From Prorocentrum cordatum (taxonomy: Eukaryota; Sar; Dinophyceae; Prorocentrales; Prorocentraceae), in NCBI GenBank assembly GCA_963575745.1, contig CAUYUJ010016687.1, positions 37,001 through 101,000 of the forward strand: a DNA stretch of 64,000 nt. The letters are read 5' to 3'. The notes under the pieces were generated by a model, which was not told the origin of the DNA, searched no databases, and saw nothing but the letters and a program-made list of their open reading frames with translations. Position 1 is the stretch's first letter, and each line of letters opens with the position of its first letter. Below are positions 21,389 through 30,889 of this stretch, one piece after another. The translations under genes and the position numbers were made by a program.

Positions 21389-22420
21389 TCAAGGGAACAA
21401 CGTCACATACTTTGCCCTATGCTTTGAGATACTTGTCCACGAATAAACCAGCACGAATTCCCCATCGAGACCACTACTGGAAGTATCAACTTTGGCACAG
21501 AAGCCTACCACCTTGTCCAAGTCCCAGCCCTGCTCACGAAACAAATCGGCAACGGTCGGATGAGGGTCAGGCCCCACACGACGAGGATCATCAAACTCCA
21601 AGAGAGGCTCATCAAGCGGCATACGGCGAACACCATGTTCCGCAGGGATGTCAACACCAATCTCTTGCAAACAAGCTTCAACGGCATCGTGTTCACCAGT
21701 CTGCAAGACACGGGGCTTCTTCGTCGAGGGGGAAGGGCGGCACCCCGGGAAGAACCACAACATGTGCTGCGAGATCCCCGCTCTCAGCTCCAGGATCCGC
21801 GAGTCTCTGAGCAGCACACTCGCCAGGAGCAGCACTATCAGATCGGCGATGGCCAGTTGCCGACAAGTTGCCGACGCTGTGCATTGCGAGGTGGGGGCAA
21901 AGTAGAGGCCGACCACGGGTCTCCTCCAAGTCCATGCCATGGATCACATCCGTCGTGATCGGGGGACCATCACGAGGACGTCGTCGTCAGAATTCACTAC
22001 CACCATCTCCATCGTCGTCGTAGCCTCCACAAGAATGCCACGGGCCTCGCACGTCGAAGGGCGGGGTCCTGAACTTGATGCTCAGTTGCGAGGCGCCATC
22101 CAGATATCTGTGCCCATGGTCGACCGTGGAGCAGGCGTGCGCCTGTTGGACAAGGTGCCTGCGTAATACAGCCACCGCATCTTGATTGCCCACCAGTGGA
22201 GGGTGCCCGGGTATACCAGCTTCACGTGGATGCTCATCCCCTCGGGCATCGTGCTGATGCGGAGCGTCAGCTGCCTTCCAGCCCCGGCTCGGGCCAGAAG
22301 CCACGACAGACAGGCGACCACCACCATGGCAGCGCGGCCGAGGAGGGAGAGCCGAGGGGCAGGAAAGCAGACGCGCAGGGGCGCTCAGCAGGCCACCGAG
22401 GCACAGGAGTAACTATCTGA
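21389..22420 (-). other. coding candidate, unidentified, with one membrane segment
   Basis: On the minus strand a 183-codon frame (21940-21389) reads as ordinary protein. It has a hydrophobic stretch AIADLIVLLLASVLL (about residues 30-44) and an acidic soluble part with EVGVDIPAEHG-like and DEPLLEFDDPRRVGPDPHP segments. Upstream pieces on the same strand continue with protein-like text: MSIHVKLVYPGTLHWWAIKM at about 22230-22170, and YLDGASQLSIKFRTPPFDVRG in another frame at about 22115-22050. The frame changes fit either small introns or a decayed gene. There is no match to a family I know. Splice sites were not resolved. The region differs from its surroundings in having no simple repeats for about 1 kb. 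Confidence 0.35.
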
Positions 22421-22599
22421 AACGGCGCGAAGAGGAGGAGGAGAAGGAGAAGGAAGTGGAGGGTTCAGACGCTACGGCTCACGATGCCAAAGTCTGCGCA
22501 ACGCAGAGCGGAGAAGGAGGAGGATCATGGGGAAGGTGACGAGGCCAGCCAGGAAGGAAGCTTGGACTAATCGGCCTCTTGCTCCATGTTCTCTGGTGA

Positions 22600-22659
22600 G
22601 AAAGTGTGTTGTGTTGTGTGTGTGTGTGTGTGTGTGTGTGTTGCGTGTGTGCTGTGTAC

Positions 22660-22690
<31 letters not shown>

Positions 22691-22695
22691 TATTT
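22600..22695. repeat. (GT)n microsatellite
   Basis: GTGT runs with a central GCGTGTGTGCTGTGTACGTG interruption, ending in a TATATATG stretch. Confidence 0.95.
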
Positions 22696-22739
22696 GAGGG
22701 GCACGGGCGCGGTCAGGAGGACGCTCTTCCTCGGACCCC

Positions 22740-23020
22740 CCTCCTGCCTTAGAATCCCCTCCTACTTCCTAGCTCCTGCCACCTCCTGCTGCCTCCTCCT
22801 CCTCCTCCTCCTCCTCCTCATCATCATCTTCCTCCTGACCCAACTCCTCCTCCTGCCTCATTATGCTCCTGCACCGTATTCCCTCCCCCTCCTCTCTCTC
22901 CCTCCCTCTTCCTACTCCCTCCTACTCCCTCCTCCTCCGCCTCCCTTTCTGGTGCTCCTCCTCCTCCTCCTCTTCCTCCTCCTCCTCCTCCTCCTCCTCC
23001 TCCTCCATTCCTTTTCCTTA
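22740..23020. repeat. (CTC)n-rich tract
   Basis: Pyrimidine-rich, mostly CCT/CTC repeats on the plus strand. No gene. Confidence 0.9.
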
Positions 23021-23480
23021 TCAATAACTCCTCCCTGTCGCACCCCGAGTCTGGTCGAAAGGGCGAGCTGGGCGCTTCGCCTGAGACTTCCGTACCACTG
23101 TTGAGCCTGAAGCTTTGACACTGGCAACAGTTTCACAGATGGAGGGCGGCTGGTTTTCAAAATGAGGCTCTCGCCGTAGCGCCGCACACATTCGTCTTAA
23201 ACCTCTGCAAGAGTTTCACTGACTGAGGGCGGCTCCTTTTCAACATTTAGCTCCTTTCAAGGGCTTCACGGATTGAGGGCGGGTCGCTTTCAACATGTGA
23301 CTCTCGCCTTAGCGCCGTGCACACTCGTCTTAAACAGTTGTTCGCATACCAGAAATTTGGACTTTGGAAAATTTCTGGATTCTGAGGGCGCAACTGTTGC
23401 GTTGATCTGTGGCATTCTGACATGATTCAGGATCGTCGAGACGCAGCAGTCAGGTTGATTCGGAAGTGCCGAGAAATGTG
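23010..23480 (+). repeat. 83-bp repeat family, copy at 23 kb with flanking modules
   Basis: Starts with CCTTATCAATAACTCCTCCC. Three units follow, centred on TTCACAGATGGAGGGCGGCT (23129), TTCACTGACTGAGGGCGGCT (23211) and TTCACGGATTGAGGGCGGGT (about 23263), each followed by TCTCGCC..AGCGCCG sequence. It ends with a GATTCAGGATCGT module near 23420. The same order of modules is seen at 48.05-49.0 kb. Confidence 0.8.
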
Positions 23481-23629
23481 CCTTGGCACCCTTCAAGGTC
23501 TGCACGTGGCTGTCTCCCAACGAGACAGTACCATCAGTAGAAAGGAACCTTTGTAGGGGCCAGTGCAGAGGGAGCTTCGAGGGAGGGTTCCCTCGAACAT
23601 TGTTGATGCATCTTGGGTTTGCACTGGTC

Positions 23630-23835
23630 CTCCTCCTGCTCCTCCTCCTCCTCCTTCTCCTCCTCCTCCTCCTCATCATCATCCTCCTCCACCTCCTCCT
23701 CCTCCTCCTCCTCCTCCTCCTCCTCCTCCTCCTCCTCCTCCCCCTTCTCCTCCTCCTCCTCCTCCTCCTCGCCTCCCTCCTCCTCCTCCTCCTCCTCCTC
23801 CTCGCCTCCCTCGTCCTCCTTCTCCTCCTTCCCGT
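23630..23835. repeat. (CTC)n tract
   Basis: About 200 bp of nearly pure CTC repeat on the plus strand with CATCATCAT interruption. Confidence 0.95.
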
Positions 23836-23880
23836 CGCCGAGGCACGGGGTCGGGCAGGGCCGGCGCAGCCCCCCTGGAG

Positions 23881-23955
23881 CTTGCCGTTGCTCTTGGAGA
23901 CCAGCCTCTTCCAGCCCCGCGGCAGGGGGGCCTCCGGCATCGTGTAGGTGGTCTC
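23881..23955 (-). CDS. WW-domain exon candidate: linker and N-terminal half
   Basis: Minus strand reads ETTYTMPEAPLPRGWKRLVS then KSNGK. L-P-x-G-W-x-(x)-x-x-S is the first half of a WW domain. The preceding TYTMPEAP matches the usual end of a previous WW repeat joined to the next. The left border is GCGCAG|GAG, a normal AG acceptor, and the upstream micro-exon candidate ends CAG|GAG, so the CAGGAG hexamer recurs at both sides of the proposed intron. The right border is unclear; a GC donor after AACG is possible. The partner second half could be the piece at 19.66-19.72 kb. Confidence 0.5.
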
Positions 23956-24139
23956 CTGCGCGCGAGCGAAGGCAGGGCTCGAGCGAAACAATGTTTCTCG
24001 TTTTCGTTTTGTTTTCGTTTTCCTTCGTTCTGTCTTCACTCTGCTGTTGCTGCGAAACGAAATGAAAACGAAAATGGTCCACGAAGTCGCCAAAACACCG
24101 TTTAGCTCGAGCCCTGGTCGAACTGGTCGAAGGGAGGGG

Positions 24140-24600
24140 CCAGGAGGAGGGGTTGGGAGGCAACTGCTGGGAGGTCTTCGTCGGAAGGAATGAGGAGGAT
24201 GAAGCCCCAGTGGGGGGCTAGTACGGCATATTGGGCCGCGGGTTAACTTGTAGGGTGATGACGCCGGATAATACGCGGGACTGCGCCGGATTCGGCCGGA
24301 TTTCGGACCAGGGCAGAGTCAGCATTCTACCTCCCAGGAGTTGCATCCGAAGGGGGGAGAGCCCCGTCCGCGCGGGTGGCATGGACGTGAGCGACGAAGG
24401 AAGCCAGCGCCCTCCAGGACGGGGCATGCTTCGGTTGTTTGCCCGAAGGCTGCGCGTCATGCAGCGCGCGACGGTGATCCTGCAGCCTGGGCTCTCGTCA
24501 CTGGGGCCACTGTGCTGCCGCATGGCCACGAGAGCGCAAGAGACGCGGCAACGTTCCTCGAACGAGGAGGAAAATGAGGAGGGGGGGCAGAGAAGGAGCA
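24140..24600. other. unique segment, no gene recognised
   Basis: GC-rich, repeat-free DNA with open frames on both strands. No motif recognised. Confidence 0.35.
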
Positions 24601-24830
24601 TTCCCACCTTCGCACCCTCCCTTCATCCTTCTGCTCCCCCCCCCCCTCCCCTCTGCCTTCCTGCTCCTCCCGCCTCTCCCCTCTGTCCTATCCCTCCTCC
24701 TCCCCCCCTCCACCTCCTGTTCCTCCACATCCTCGTCTTCCTCTCCCTCACTCCTCCCCCTCCCCTCCTCCCCTCGCCCTGGGACCCCCTCCCCCAGGGT
24801 CCCTGTGGTCTGCCCCTCCCCCCTCCCGCT
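24600..24830. repeat. CT-rich tract
   Basis: Irregular CCTCCCC/TCCTCC pyrimidine tract. Forms an open minus-strand frame of no meaning. Confidence 0.85.
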
Positions 24831-24831
24831 C

Positions 24832-24858
24832 CTGGGTGCTCCTGTTGAAGAAATACAC
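24832..24858 (-). CDS. WW-domain micro-exon candidate (27 nt)
   Basis: Minus strand reads VYFFNRSTQ, the aromatic strand of a WW domain. It is bounded by GGAG|GTG on its left and CAG|GAG on its right. Joined to the piece at 30.18-30.23 kb (ending TTGK, with AAG|GT as donor) and to that at 23.88-23.96 kb (beginning ETTYTMPE), it reads as one WW domain followed by the linker of the next with phase kept (phase 0 at both joints). Very short, so the call rests on the fit with its neighbours. Confidence 0.45.
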
Positions 24859-24969
24859 CTCCGCGCGGGGAGGGGCTCCGGGCGTCAGGCTGGGCGCACG
24901 CGGGGCTGCCCGTCTGAGGAGGCGTGGGGACGGCACCGGATTTGGTAGGTGAGAGGAGGTGGAGGACGA

Positions 24970-24972
24970 CGA

Positions 24973-25041
<69 letters not shown>

Positions 25042-25295
25042 CTGCTGCTGATGATGATGCTGATAATGATGATGCTGATGATGATGAGGGGGGATGAGAA
25101 GGATATGGAGGAGGACAAGCAAGGAGGAGGAGGAGTAGGAGGAGGAGGAGGAGGAGGAGTAGGGACGGTACGGGATTTGAGAGGATGTGGGAGGAGGTGG
25201 AGGACGACGAATGATGATGATGCTGATGATGATGATGCTGCTGCTGATGATGACGATGCTGATGATACTGATGCTGCTGCTGCTGATGCTGATGC

Positions 25296-25344
<49 letters not shown>

Positions 25345-25520
25345 CATCATGCTTATGATTATGATGATGATGATGAGGATGAGGAGGAGGAAGAGAGGAG
25401 AGGAGGAGGAGGAGGAGGAGGAAGAGAAGGATATGGAGGAGGAGGAGGACAAGCAAGGAGGAGGAGGAGGAGGAGGAGGAGGAGGGGAGGAGGAGGAGGA
25501 CAAGGAGGTGGAGGAAGAGG
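24970..25520. repeat. (GAT)n / (GGA)n / (GCT) microsatellite complex
   Basis: Two GAT/GCT arrays (24972-25090, 25210-25375), each preceded by GGAGGTGGAGGACGACGAATG, so the array plus its 5' flank is duplicated about 240 bp apart. GGA tracts fill the rest. Confidence 0.9.
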
Positions 25521-25835
25521 AGACAGGGGTGGATGCATTGAAGGTAAGGGGGAACGAGAAATATGAGGGGGGAGCATTGAGGAAAACGGGATGGCGGGAG
25601 GAATGGGGAGTGGGGCGAGGGGTTGGGAGAGGGGGTGGGAGAAGGAGGATGAGGAGGGGGAGGATGAGGAAAATATATCAGGGATGATGGTGGGGAAGGT
25701 GGAAGGGAGGGGGTGGGGTAAGGGGGTGAACGGGGATCGGGCCGAGGACTGGGGACGGGGAGAAGGGGCATGGGAGGGGGAGAATAGGAGGGGAGGGAGG
25801 AAAGAGAGAGAGAAAATAAAAAGGAGGACCAAGAA
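25520..25835. repeat. purine-rich GGGGA tract
   Basis: Irregular GGGA/GGAG sequence without gene signal. Confidence 0.75.
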
Positions 25836-25839
25836 GAAC

Positions 25840-26340
25840 AGAAAGAGATTCGCAACGGGTCCTCTGGTGCCCCTCCGCGGTGTCGCTTACGCCGGATCCA
25901 CAATCAAAAGCTAACGAGAACATCTGAGTGTCGTTGAAGTGTACTTGAACATTACCTAACACATATTCCGCGCGGTGTCTGTGCTGCCCGCGCCAGGTGG
26001 CCCGCGGCTTCCCAATGCCTCCCACGACGGAGCCGTATTCAACTGCTAAACGCCAACACGCCAAACGCAAATTTGTCGCGGAAGCGGCAGCAAGCGCCAA
26101 ACTTGAGACTGCACTAGAAATGGAAATCCTGTCGCGGGGGCATGTGGGCGTGATGACGGATGGCAAGCACGCAATAAGTGCACGGGGGGCGAGCGTAAGC
26201 AGGAGGACTGGGCAATCCCCCAGGCCCCTCCTAGGACAAAGGCGTGTAAAGAGTGCAGAGCAGACGCAACGGTGGCATGCATCTAGATATATACATTTAT
26301 GCTCGCCCCCCAGTATCATACCTTTTCGCTTTCGCTCCAA
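25840..26340 (+). other. weak coding candidate, unidentified
   Basis: Plus-strand frame from 25997 includes PPTTEPYSTAKRQHAKRKF and ASAKLETALEMEILSRGH, a charged helical stretch. The opposite strand is also open. No family recognised. Confidence 0.2.
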
Positions 26341-26514
26341 ACTCCAATCGTCAATCTCCTCCTCTTCATCCTCCTCCTTCTCCTCCTGGCCCGTCTGATG
26401 TGCTGGAGAGGGAACCTGAAACGGCTCCCTGGCCAGTGGCGGGAGGGGAAACCAGCAAGAGGAGCAGGAAGGCGGAGGAGGAGGAGGAGGAGGAGGAGGA
26501 GGAGGAGAACATTG

Positions 26515-26650
26515 AATCTGGCGCTGAACCCCTCGGGGCTCGTGCCACAGGCGCTGTCCCCCTCGTCGTGGTCAGAGGCTTCTTTGATGTATGTGATGGC
26601 CTCTTGGGATGCCTCCCAACAATATTGAGCGATTGATTGAGCCATCGACC
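26515..26650 (-). other. exon candidate, unidentified
   Basis: Minus-strand reading AQYCWEASQEAITYIKEAS, then DHDEGDSACGTSPEGFSARF, up to a GGA/CTC tract. Protein-like, no family recognised. A similar GTSPE(A/G)F phrase is encoded near 27.30 kb, so it may be a dispersed sequence. Confidence 0.2.
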
Positions 26651-27130
26651 GAACAGGGAAACGGAAAAGTTTTCCTTGTCGGTCCTGGACATGGAAACTG
26701 AACAGTTTCTATGTTCGGTACGGGGGGAGGGAAACTGACACGTTTTCCTGCCCCGTCGGCAGAGGGAACCTGAAAAGTTTCCCTCTGCCATTCCAGGCTC
26801 ACTGGAGAAGGAACCTGACCAGTTTCCTTGTTCAGTTACGGGAGCGGGTAACTGAAAAGTTTATCGCTCCCGCTCTCGCTTGCAAATCGCTGAAGCAGGA
26901 AACTGAACCGTTTTCTTGTTCGGCTACGGGAACGGGAAACTGAAAAGTTTCTCTGTTCCGTCTCCAAATCACTGGAGAAGGAAACTGAGAAGTTTCCTTG
27001 TTCAGTTACGGGAGAGGGAAAATGAACAGTTTCTCTGCCCCGTCTCCAAATCACTTGAGAAGGAAACTGAAAAGTTTCCTTGTTCAGTTATGGGAGAGGG
27101 AAGCTGAACAGTTTCTATGCCCCGTCTGAA
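26645..27130. repeat. GGAAACTG-hairpin tandem repeat
   Basis: Units of about 60-75 bp. Each contains a short palindrome of the type GGAAACTGAACAGTTTCC, followed by TTGTTCAGTTACGGGAG-like sequence. At least seven units. The inverted core would form a hairpin in each unit. Confidence 0.8.
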
Positions 27131-27214
27131 ACAAGACGGTGAGGGATTATTCAGTCAGCCCACTCACACATAAAACCTCGTCATTGGTTACAAGGGGCCA
27201 CTAACGCAATTTTT

Positions 27215-27300
27215 TTTTGAGGCCGACTCCCGCGAAGGCTCACAAGTATCGTCTTGGAGGCCGACTCCCGCGGAGGCTCACAGGTATCGTCTTGGAACGC
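27215..27300. repeat. 38-bp tandem duplication
   Basis: Two adjacent copies beginning GAGGCCGACTCCCGCG and ending TATCGTCTTG, with few differences. Confidence 0.85.
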
Positions 27301-27419
27301 TTCGGGGCTCGTGCCGCGGGGCTTATTGATGCATGCATTTTTCGTATCATTGAAGCATAATGGCATCTTGGATCCCAGAGCATCGTTTTCCAGCCTCGGG
27401 CCCGAAAAACGTACCAGGG

Positions 27420-27445
27420 CGTCTCTCTGTCTCTCTCTCTCTCTG

Positions 27446-27478
<33 letters not shown>

Positions 27479-28290
27479 TCTCTCTCCCTCTCCCTCCAAA
27501 AGCATATGCTTTCCAGCTTTTCCAGCTTGTCCCACAGACTACACCATTGAACAACCATGTGTTTTCCAACTTTTCCAGCTTTCCCCAGAGACTACACCAA
27601 AGAAAAACCATGTGTGTTCCAGCTTGTCCAGCCTTTCCCAGAGACTACACCATTGAAACACCATGTGTTTTCCAGCTTTCCCCAGAGACTACACCATGGA
27701 AACACCATGTGTTTTCCGGCCTTTCCAAGTGTTCCAGCTTTCCCCAGAAACTACCTACCCCATTGAAAAACAGTGTTTTCCAGCTTTTCCAGCTTTTTCC
27801 AAGGCTTTCAATTGTGTAGTCTCTGGGAAAAGCTGGAAAAGCTGGATCACATGTGGTTTTTCAATGGTGTAGTCTGTAGGAAAAGCTGGGAATTCTGGAA
27901 AACACATGGTTTTTCAATGGGGTAGTCTCTGGCAAAAGCTGGAAAAGCTGGCAAAGCTGGAGAACACAAGGTTTTTCCATTGTGTAGTCTCTGGGAAAAA
28001 CTGGAAAAGCTGGAAACCACATAGTTCTTCAATGGGTAGTCTCTGGGACAAACTGGAAAAGCTGGAACAGCTGGAACACACATGGTTTTTCTTTGTAGTC
28101 TCTGGGAAAAGCTGGACAAGCTGGAAAACACATGGTTTTTCAATGGTGTAGTCTCTGGCAAAAGCTGGAACAGCTGGGAAAGCTGGAAAACGCATTGTTT
28201 TTTCAATGGGTAGTCTGTGGGACAACCTGGAACAACTGGAAAACATATGCTTTTGGAGAGAGAGAGAGAGAGAGAAAAAAAGAGAGAAAG
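27420..28290. repeat. large palindrome built of ~57-bp units
   Basis: The left arm (about 27420-27805) runs (TCTC)n, CTCCAAAAGCATATG, then units of TTCCAGCTTTCCCCAGAGAC and ACCATTGAAAAACCATGTG. The right arm (about 27810-28290) is its reverse complement in the same order, ending CATATGCTTTTGGAG and (GA)n. The spacer at the centre (about 27800-27815) is only a few bases. GA repeats continue to about 28430. Confidence 0.9.
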
Positions 28291-28334
28291 AGAGAGAGAG
28301 GAAACAAAACGAAAGAAAGAAAGAGATAGCGAGA

Positions 28335-28367
<33 letters not shown>

Positions 28368-28370
28368 CAT

Positions 28371-28413
<43 letters not shown>

Positions 28414-28530
28414 CACAGAGAGAGAAAGGTATGATACTGGGGGGGGGGCGTCCACACACATAGTATGTATATATCTATATACACACATATATATAGATGT
28501 ATCATGTGTATATATGTATACAGATATAGA
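28290..28530. repeat. (GA)n tract then TATA-rich stretch
   Basis: GAGAGA microsatellite to 28430, then GGTATGATACTGGGGGGGG and a (TA)-rich run. The reverse complement of the GTATGATACTGGGGGG word occurs at about 26308-26325 next to a similar TATA-rich run. Confidence 0.8.
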
Positions 28531-28864
28531 AGAAGGATGGTGGGTTAGGCAGAAGGCAAAATGCTAGGCCGCAATTAACAGCCGAATGAGGAATGCACTC
28601 GTAAGCTTAGACGAAGTGGAGGCACGACGGCTAGTTAGAAGAGAAGAGGGCAAGAAGGACGACAATGAGTGACAGTGTGCCACAAGGGAGGATGCATGAT
28701 GTGGAGAATAATGGGGATGAGGGTGAAGAGAAGGAGGACAGGAAAAGAACATGAGTGGGAGAGGGGGGAAGGACGAAGCGGGAGCGGGGTATGAGATGGA
28801 TTGAGTTTGGCGCTCCCCGAAGCGGCCCCTGGTACCCACTGGCGGGAGACTGACAACTTGTGCT

Positions 28865-29170
28865 ATGGCACTCTGTTCTGTGTTCGTGGCACCTGGAAGT
28901 TCACGTAGCTCGAGGAGGAGAGATCGGATGGCATCCCTATCGCAAGTGTCCGAAGGGGTCGAAACGACGGGAACGTCCGTTGTCCCATCGGATCAATGTG
29001 GCCCTCCTCGACCTCGTGACAATCCCAATGTCTTACAGCTGGTGCCGCTAGCATTGCACGAGGCCTTTGACGTGAACGGTACACACTACAGCGAGCACGC
29101 GCGCGAATTCCTACCAACAACAATCGCGCACTCGGCATGCGAGGTCGAGGGTTACGCTCCGGGTGTAGAA
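28865..29170 (+). other. coding candidate, unidentified
   Basis: Plus-strand frame includes NPNVLQLVPLALHEAFDVNG and EHAREFLPTTIAHSACEVEG before running into a GGA tract at about 29190. Composition is protein-like. No family recognised; no clear start. Confidence 0.25.
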
Positions 29171-29184
29171 GTGAGCCCGCGCAC

Positions 29185-29450
29185 ATGGAGGAGAAGGAGG
29201 AGGAGGAAGAAGAGGAGGAGGGGGAGGGGGAGGAGGGGGAGGAGGAGGAAGAGGAGGAGGAAGTAGAGGAGGAGGAGGAGGAGGAGGAGGAGGAGGAGGA
29301 GGAGGAGGAGGAGGAGGAGGAAGAGGAGGACGAAGAGGAGGGGGAGGAGGGGGAGGAGGGGGAGGAGGAGGAATAGGAGGAGGAGAGGGATGAGAGGGAC
29401 GAGGGGGAAGAGGAAGAGGAGGAGGAAGAAGAGGAGGAGGAGGGCAGCAG
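29185..29450. repeat. (GGA)n tract
   Basis: About 250 bp of GGA repeat with GAAGAG and GGG interruptions. Confidence 0.95.
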
Positions 29451-29605
29451 GACAATCGACTTTCGGAAGTCCCCGCGGATCTCGTGGGTCGGCTTCGGGC
29501 CCGTCTCCCCTCGCACCCCCCATCCCCGGTGCGAGGAGAGCGCACGCAAGAAATCCGCGCGGGCCTCTGAACATGTCTTCTGCATCTGCGTGCCGTCTTC
29601 CATGG
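29450..29605 (-). other. exon candidate, unidentified
   Basis: Minus strand reads MEDGTQMQKTCSEARADFL, RALSSHRGWGVRGETGPKP and THEIRGDFRKSI, then enters the GGA tract. Protein-like, no known motif. It lies between the WW exon candidates at 30.2 and 24.85 kb, on the same strand. Confidence 0.3.
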
Positions 29606-29769
29606 AGAGCGTGCGCGTAACGAAGGGAGGAAACACACACACACACACACACTCCTCCCGTTCCGTTCCGTAGCGGCTTGGAACGTGCCAATCTCTGGAG
29701 AAAATCGTGCATTGGATGTGGGACAGTATGGAAAGGCAGGCGTCACTCCTCTGGAAGCGCTTGGATCAC

Positions 29770-29905
29770 AACTTCACTCGTCCTCCTCCCCTCCCCCCTC
29801 CTCCCCCTCCTCCTCCTCCTCCTCTTCCTCCTCCTCCTCCTCCTCCTCGTCCTCCTCCTCCTCCTCCTCCTCCTCCTCCTCCTCCTCCCCCTCCTTCCTC
29901 ATCTC
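29770..29905. repeat. (CTC)n tract
   Basis: Plus-strand CTC repeat with TTCC interruptions. Confidence 0.95.
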
Positions 29906-30183
29906 TTCGTCCTCCGCCACCCTCCTCTTTCATTGGCCGCGAGCCCAGAGGGGAAGTGAGGGGGGGAAGGACTTCTCAAAAGGCGGCGGAGCTTCTCAGA
30001 AACCCTCGCGCCTTCTGAGAAGCCCTCTAGGCCTTCCACCAAGACAGAGACGGCTCCTGAGAAGGTCGAAGAGGGCTTCTGGGAGGCCGCGCCGCCTTCC
30101 TGCCCCCTCTCACTTCCCACCTAGGCTCGCCGCCGACTCCAAGCCGAGAGCAATGCGTAAGCATACGCGGGAACGCAGCGAAC

Positions 30184-30231
30184 CTTGCCCGTGGTGCGCG
30201 ACTGGCACCGCTCCCAGCCGGGTGGCAGCCC
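30184..30231 (-). CDS. WW-domain exon candidate, N-terminal half
   Basis: Minus strand reads GLPPGWERCQSRTTGK, the classic first half of a WW domain (L-P-x-G-W-E, then S-R-T-G-K turn). The right border is GGCAAG|GTTCGC, a GT donor. An AG acceptor (GGGCAG|GGG) stands just before the glycine; an earlier acceptor or an in-frame ATG about 20 bases upstream is also possible. It joins in phase to VYFFNRSTQ at 24.83-24.86 kb. That would imply an intron of about 5.3 kb full of simple repeats, long but plausible for a dinoflagellate. Confidence 0.55.
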
Positions 30232-30309
30232 CTGCCCTCGAAGACCCATCCGCTGGAGACGGCCTGTTTTCTGCAGAAGTCGTTGTCGACGTTGCCATCG
30301 GCCTTGCAC

Positions 30310-30480
30310 CGAAGTCGTCGTCAGCGTCAGCCTGGACGCGGTCGTGTCTGTCGTCGGCTTCGTCTCCGTTGTCGTCGTCATCGTCGTCGTCGTCGTCGTT
30401 GTCGTCGCCGCTTCCGCGGTCGTGGACGTCGTGGTCGTCGCCGTCGTGGTCGTGGTCGTGGTCGTCGTCGTCGTCGTCTT
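30310..30480. repeat. (GTC/GTG)n tract
   Basis: Imperfect GTCGTC and GTGGTC repeats, then a (TC)n run at 30499-30515 and CT-rich DNA to about 30700. Confidence 0.9.
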
Positions 30481-30889
30481 ACAATTTTTGTGTGTATCTC
30501 TCTCTCTCTCTTTTCCTCCTCCTCCTCCTCCTCACTCACCTCCTGCTGCCCACCATCGCCGTCGCAATCGTCGTCTTTGTCGTCGTGCTCCTCTTCGTGC
30601 TCCCTTTCGCCCCCCTCTCTCCCATCCTCCTACTCCCTCCCTTCCTCCATCCCTCCTTCTCCTCCCTCCTCTTCCCCCTCCTCATCCTCCTCCTCCCAAC
30701 TCCTCCCGTCCGCTGGGGCGTGTCCTTTTTCGCAATCATCTTGTAGTGTTGGGTCCTCGTTTTGAAAAGACAGCTCCCCGCGGCACTCCTTCCTTCTCTC
30801 ACTCCTCCTCCCCTCCTCACTCCTTCCTCACTCCTCCCATCGCTGCCTCTGCCCTCCGCATGTCCGTGCCGGCACACCTCTCAAATGTT

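Noticed and set aside
24623-25903. 426-codon minus-strand open frame
   Set aside because: It spans CT-rich, GGA and GAT microsatellites and translates to Ser/Pro/His/Leu runs; open only because the repeats lack stop codons.
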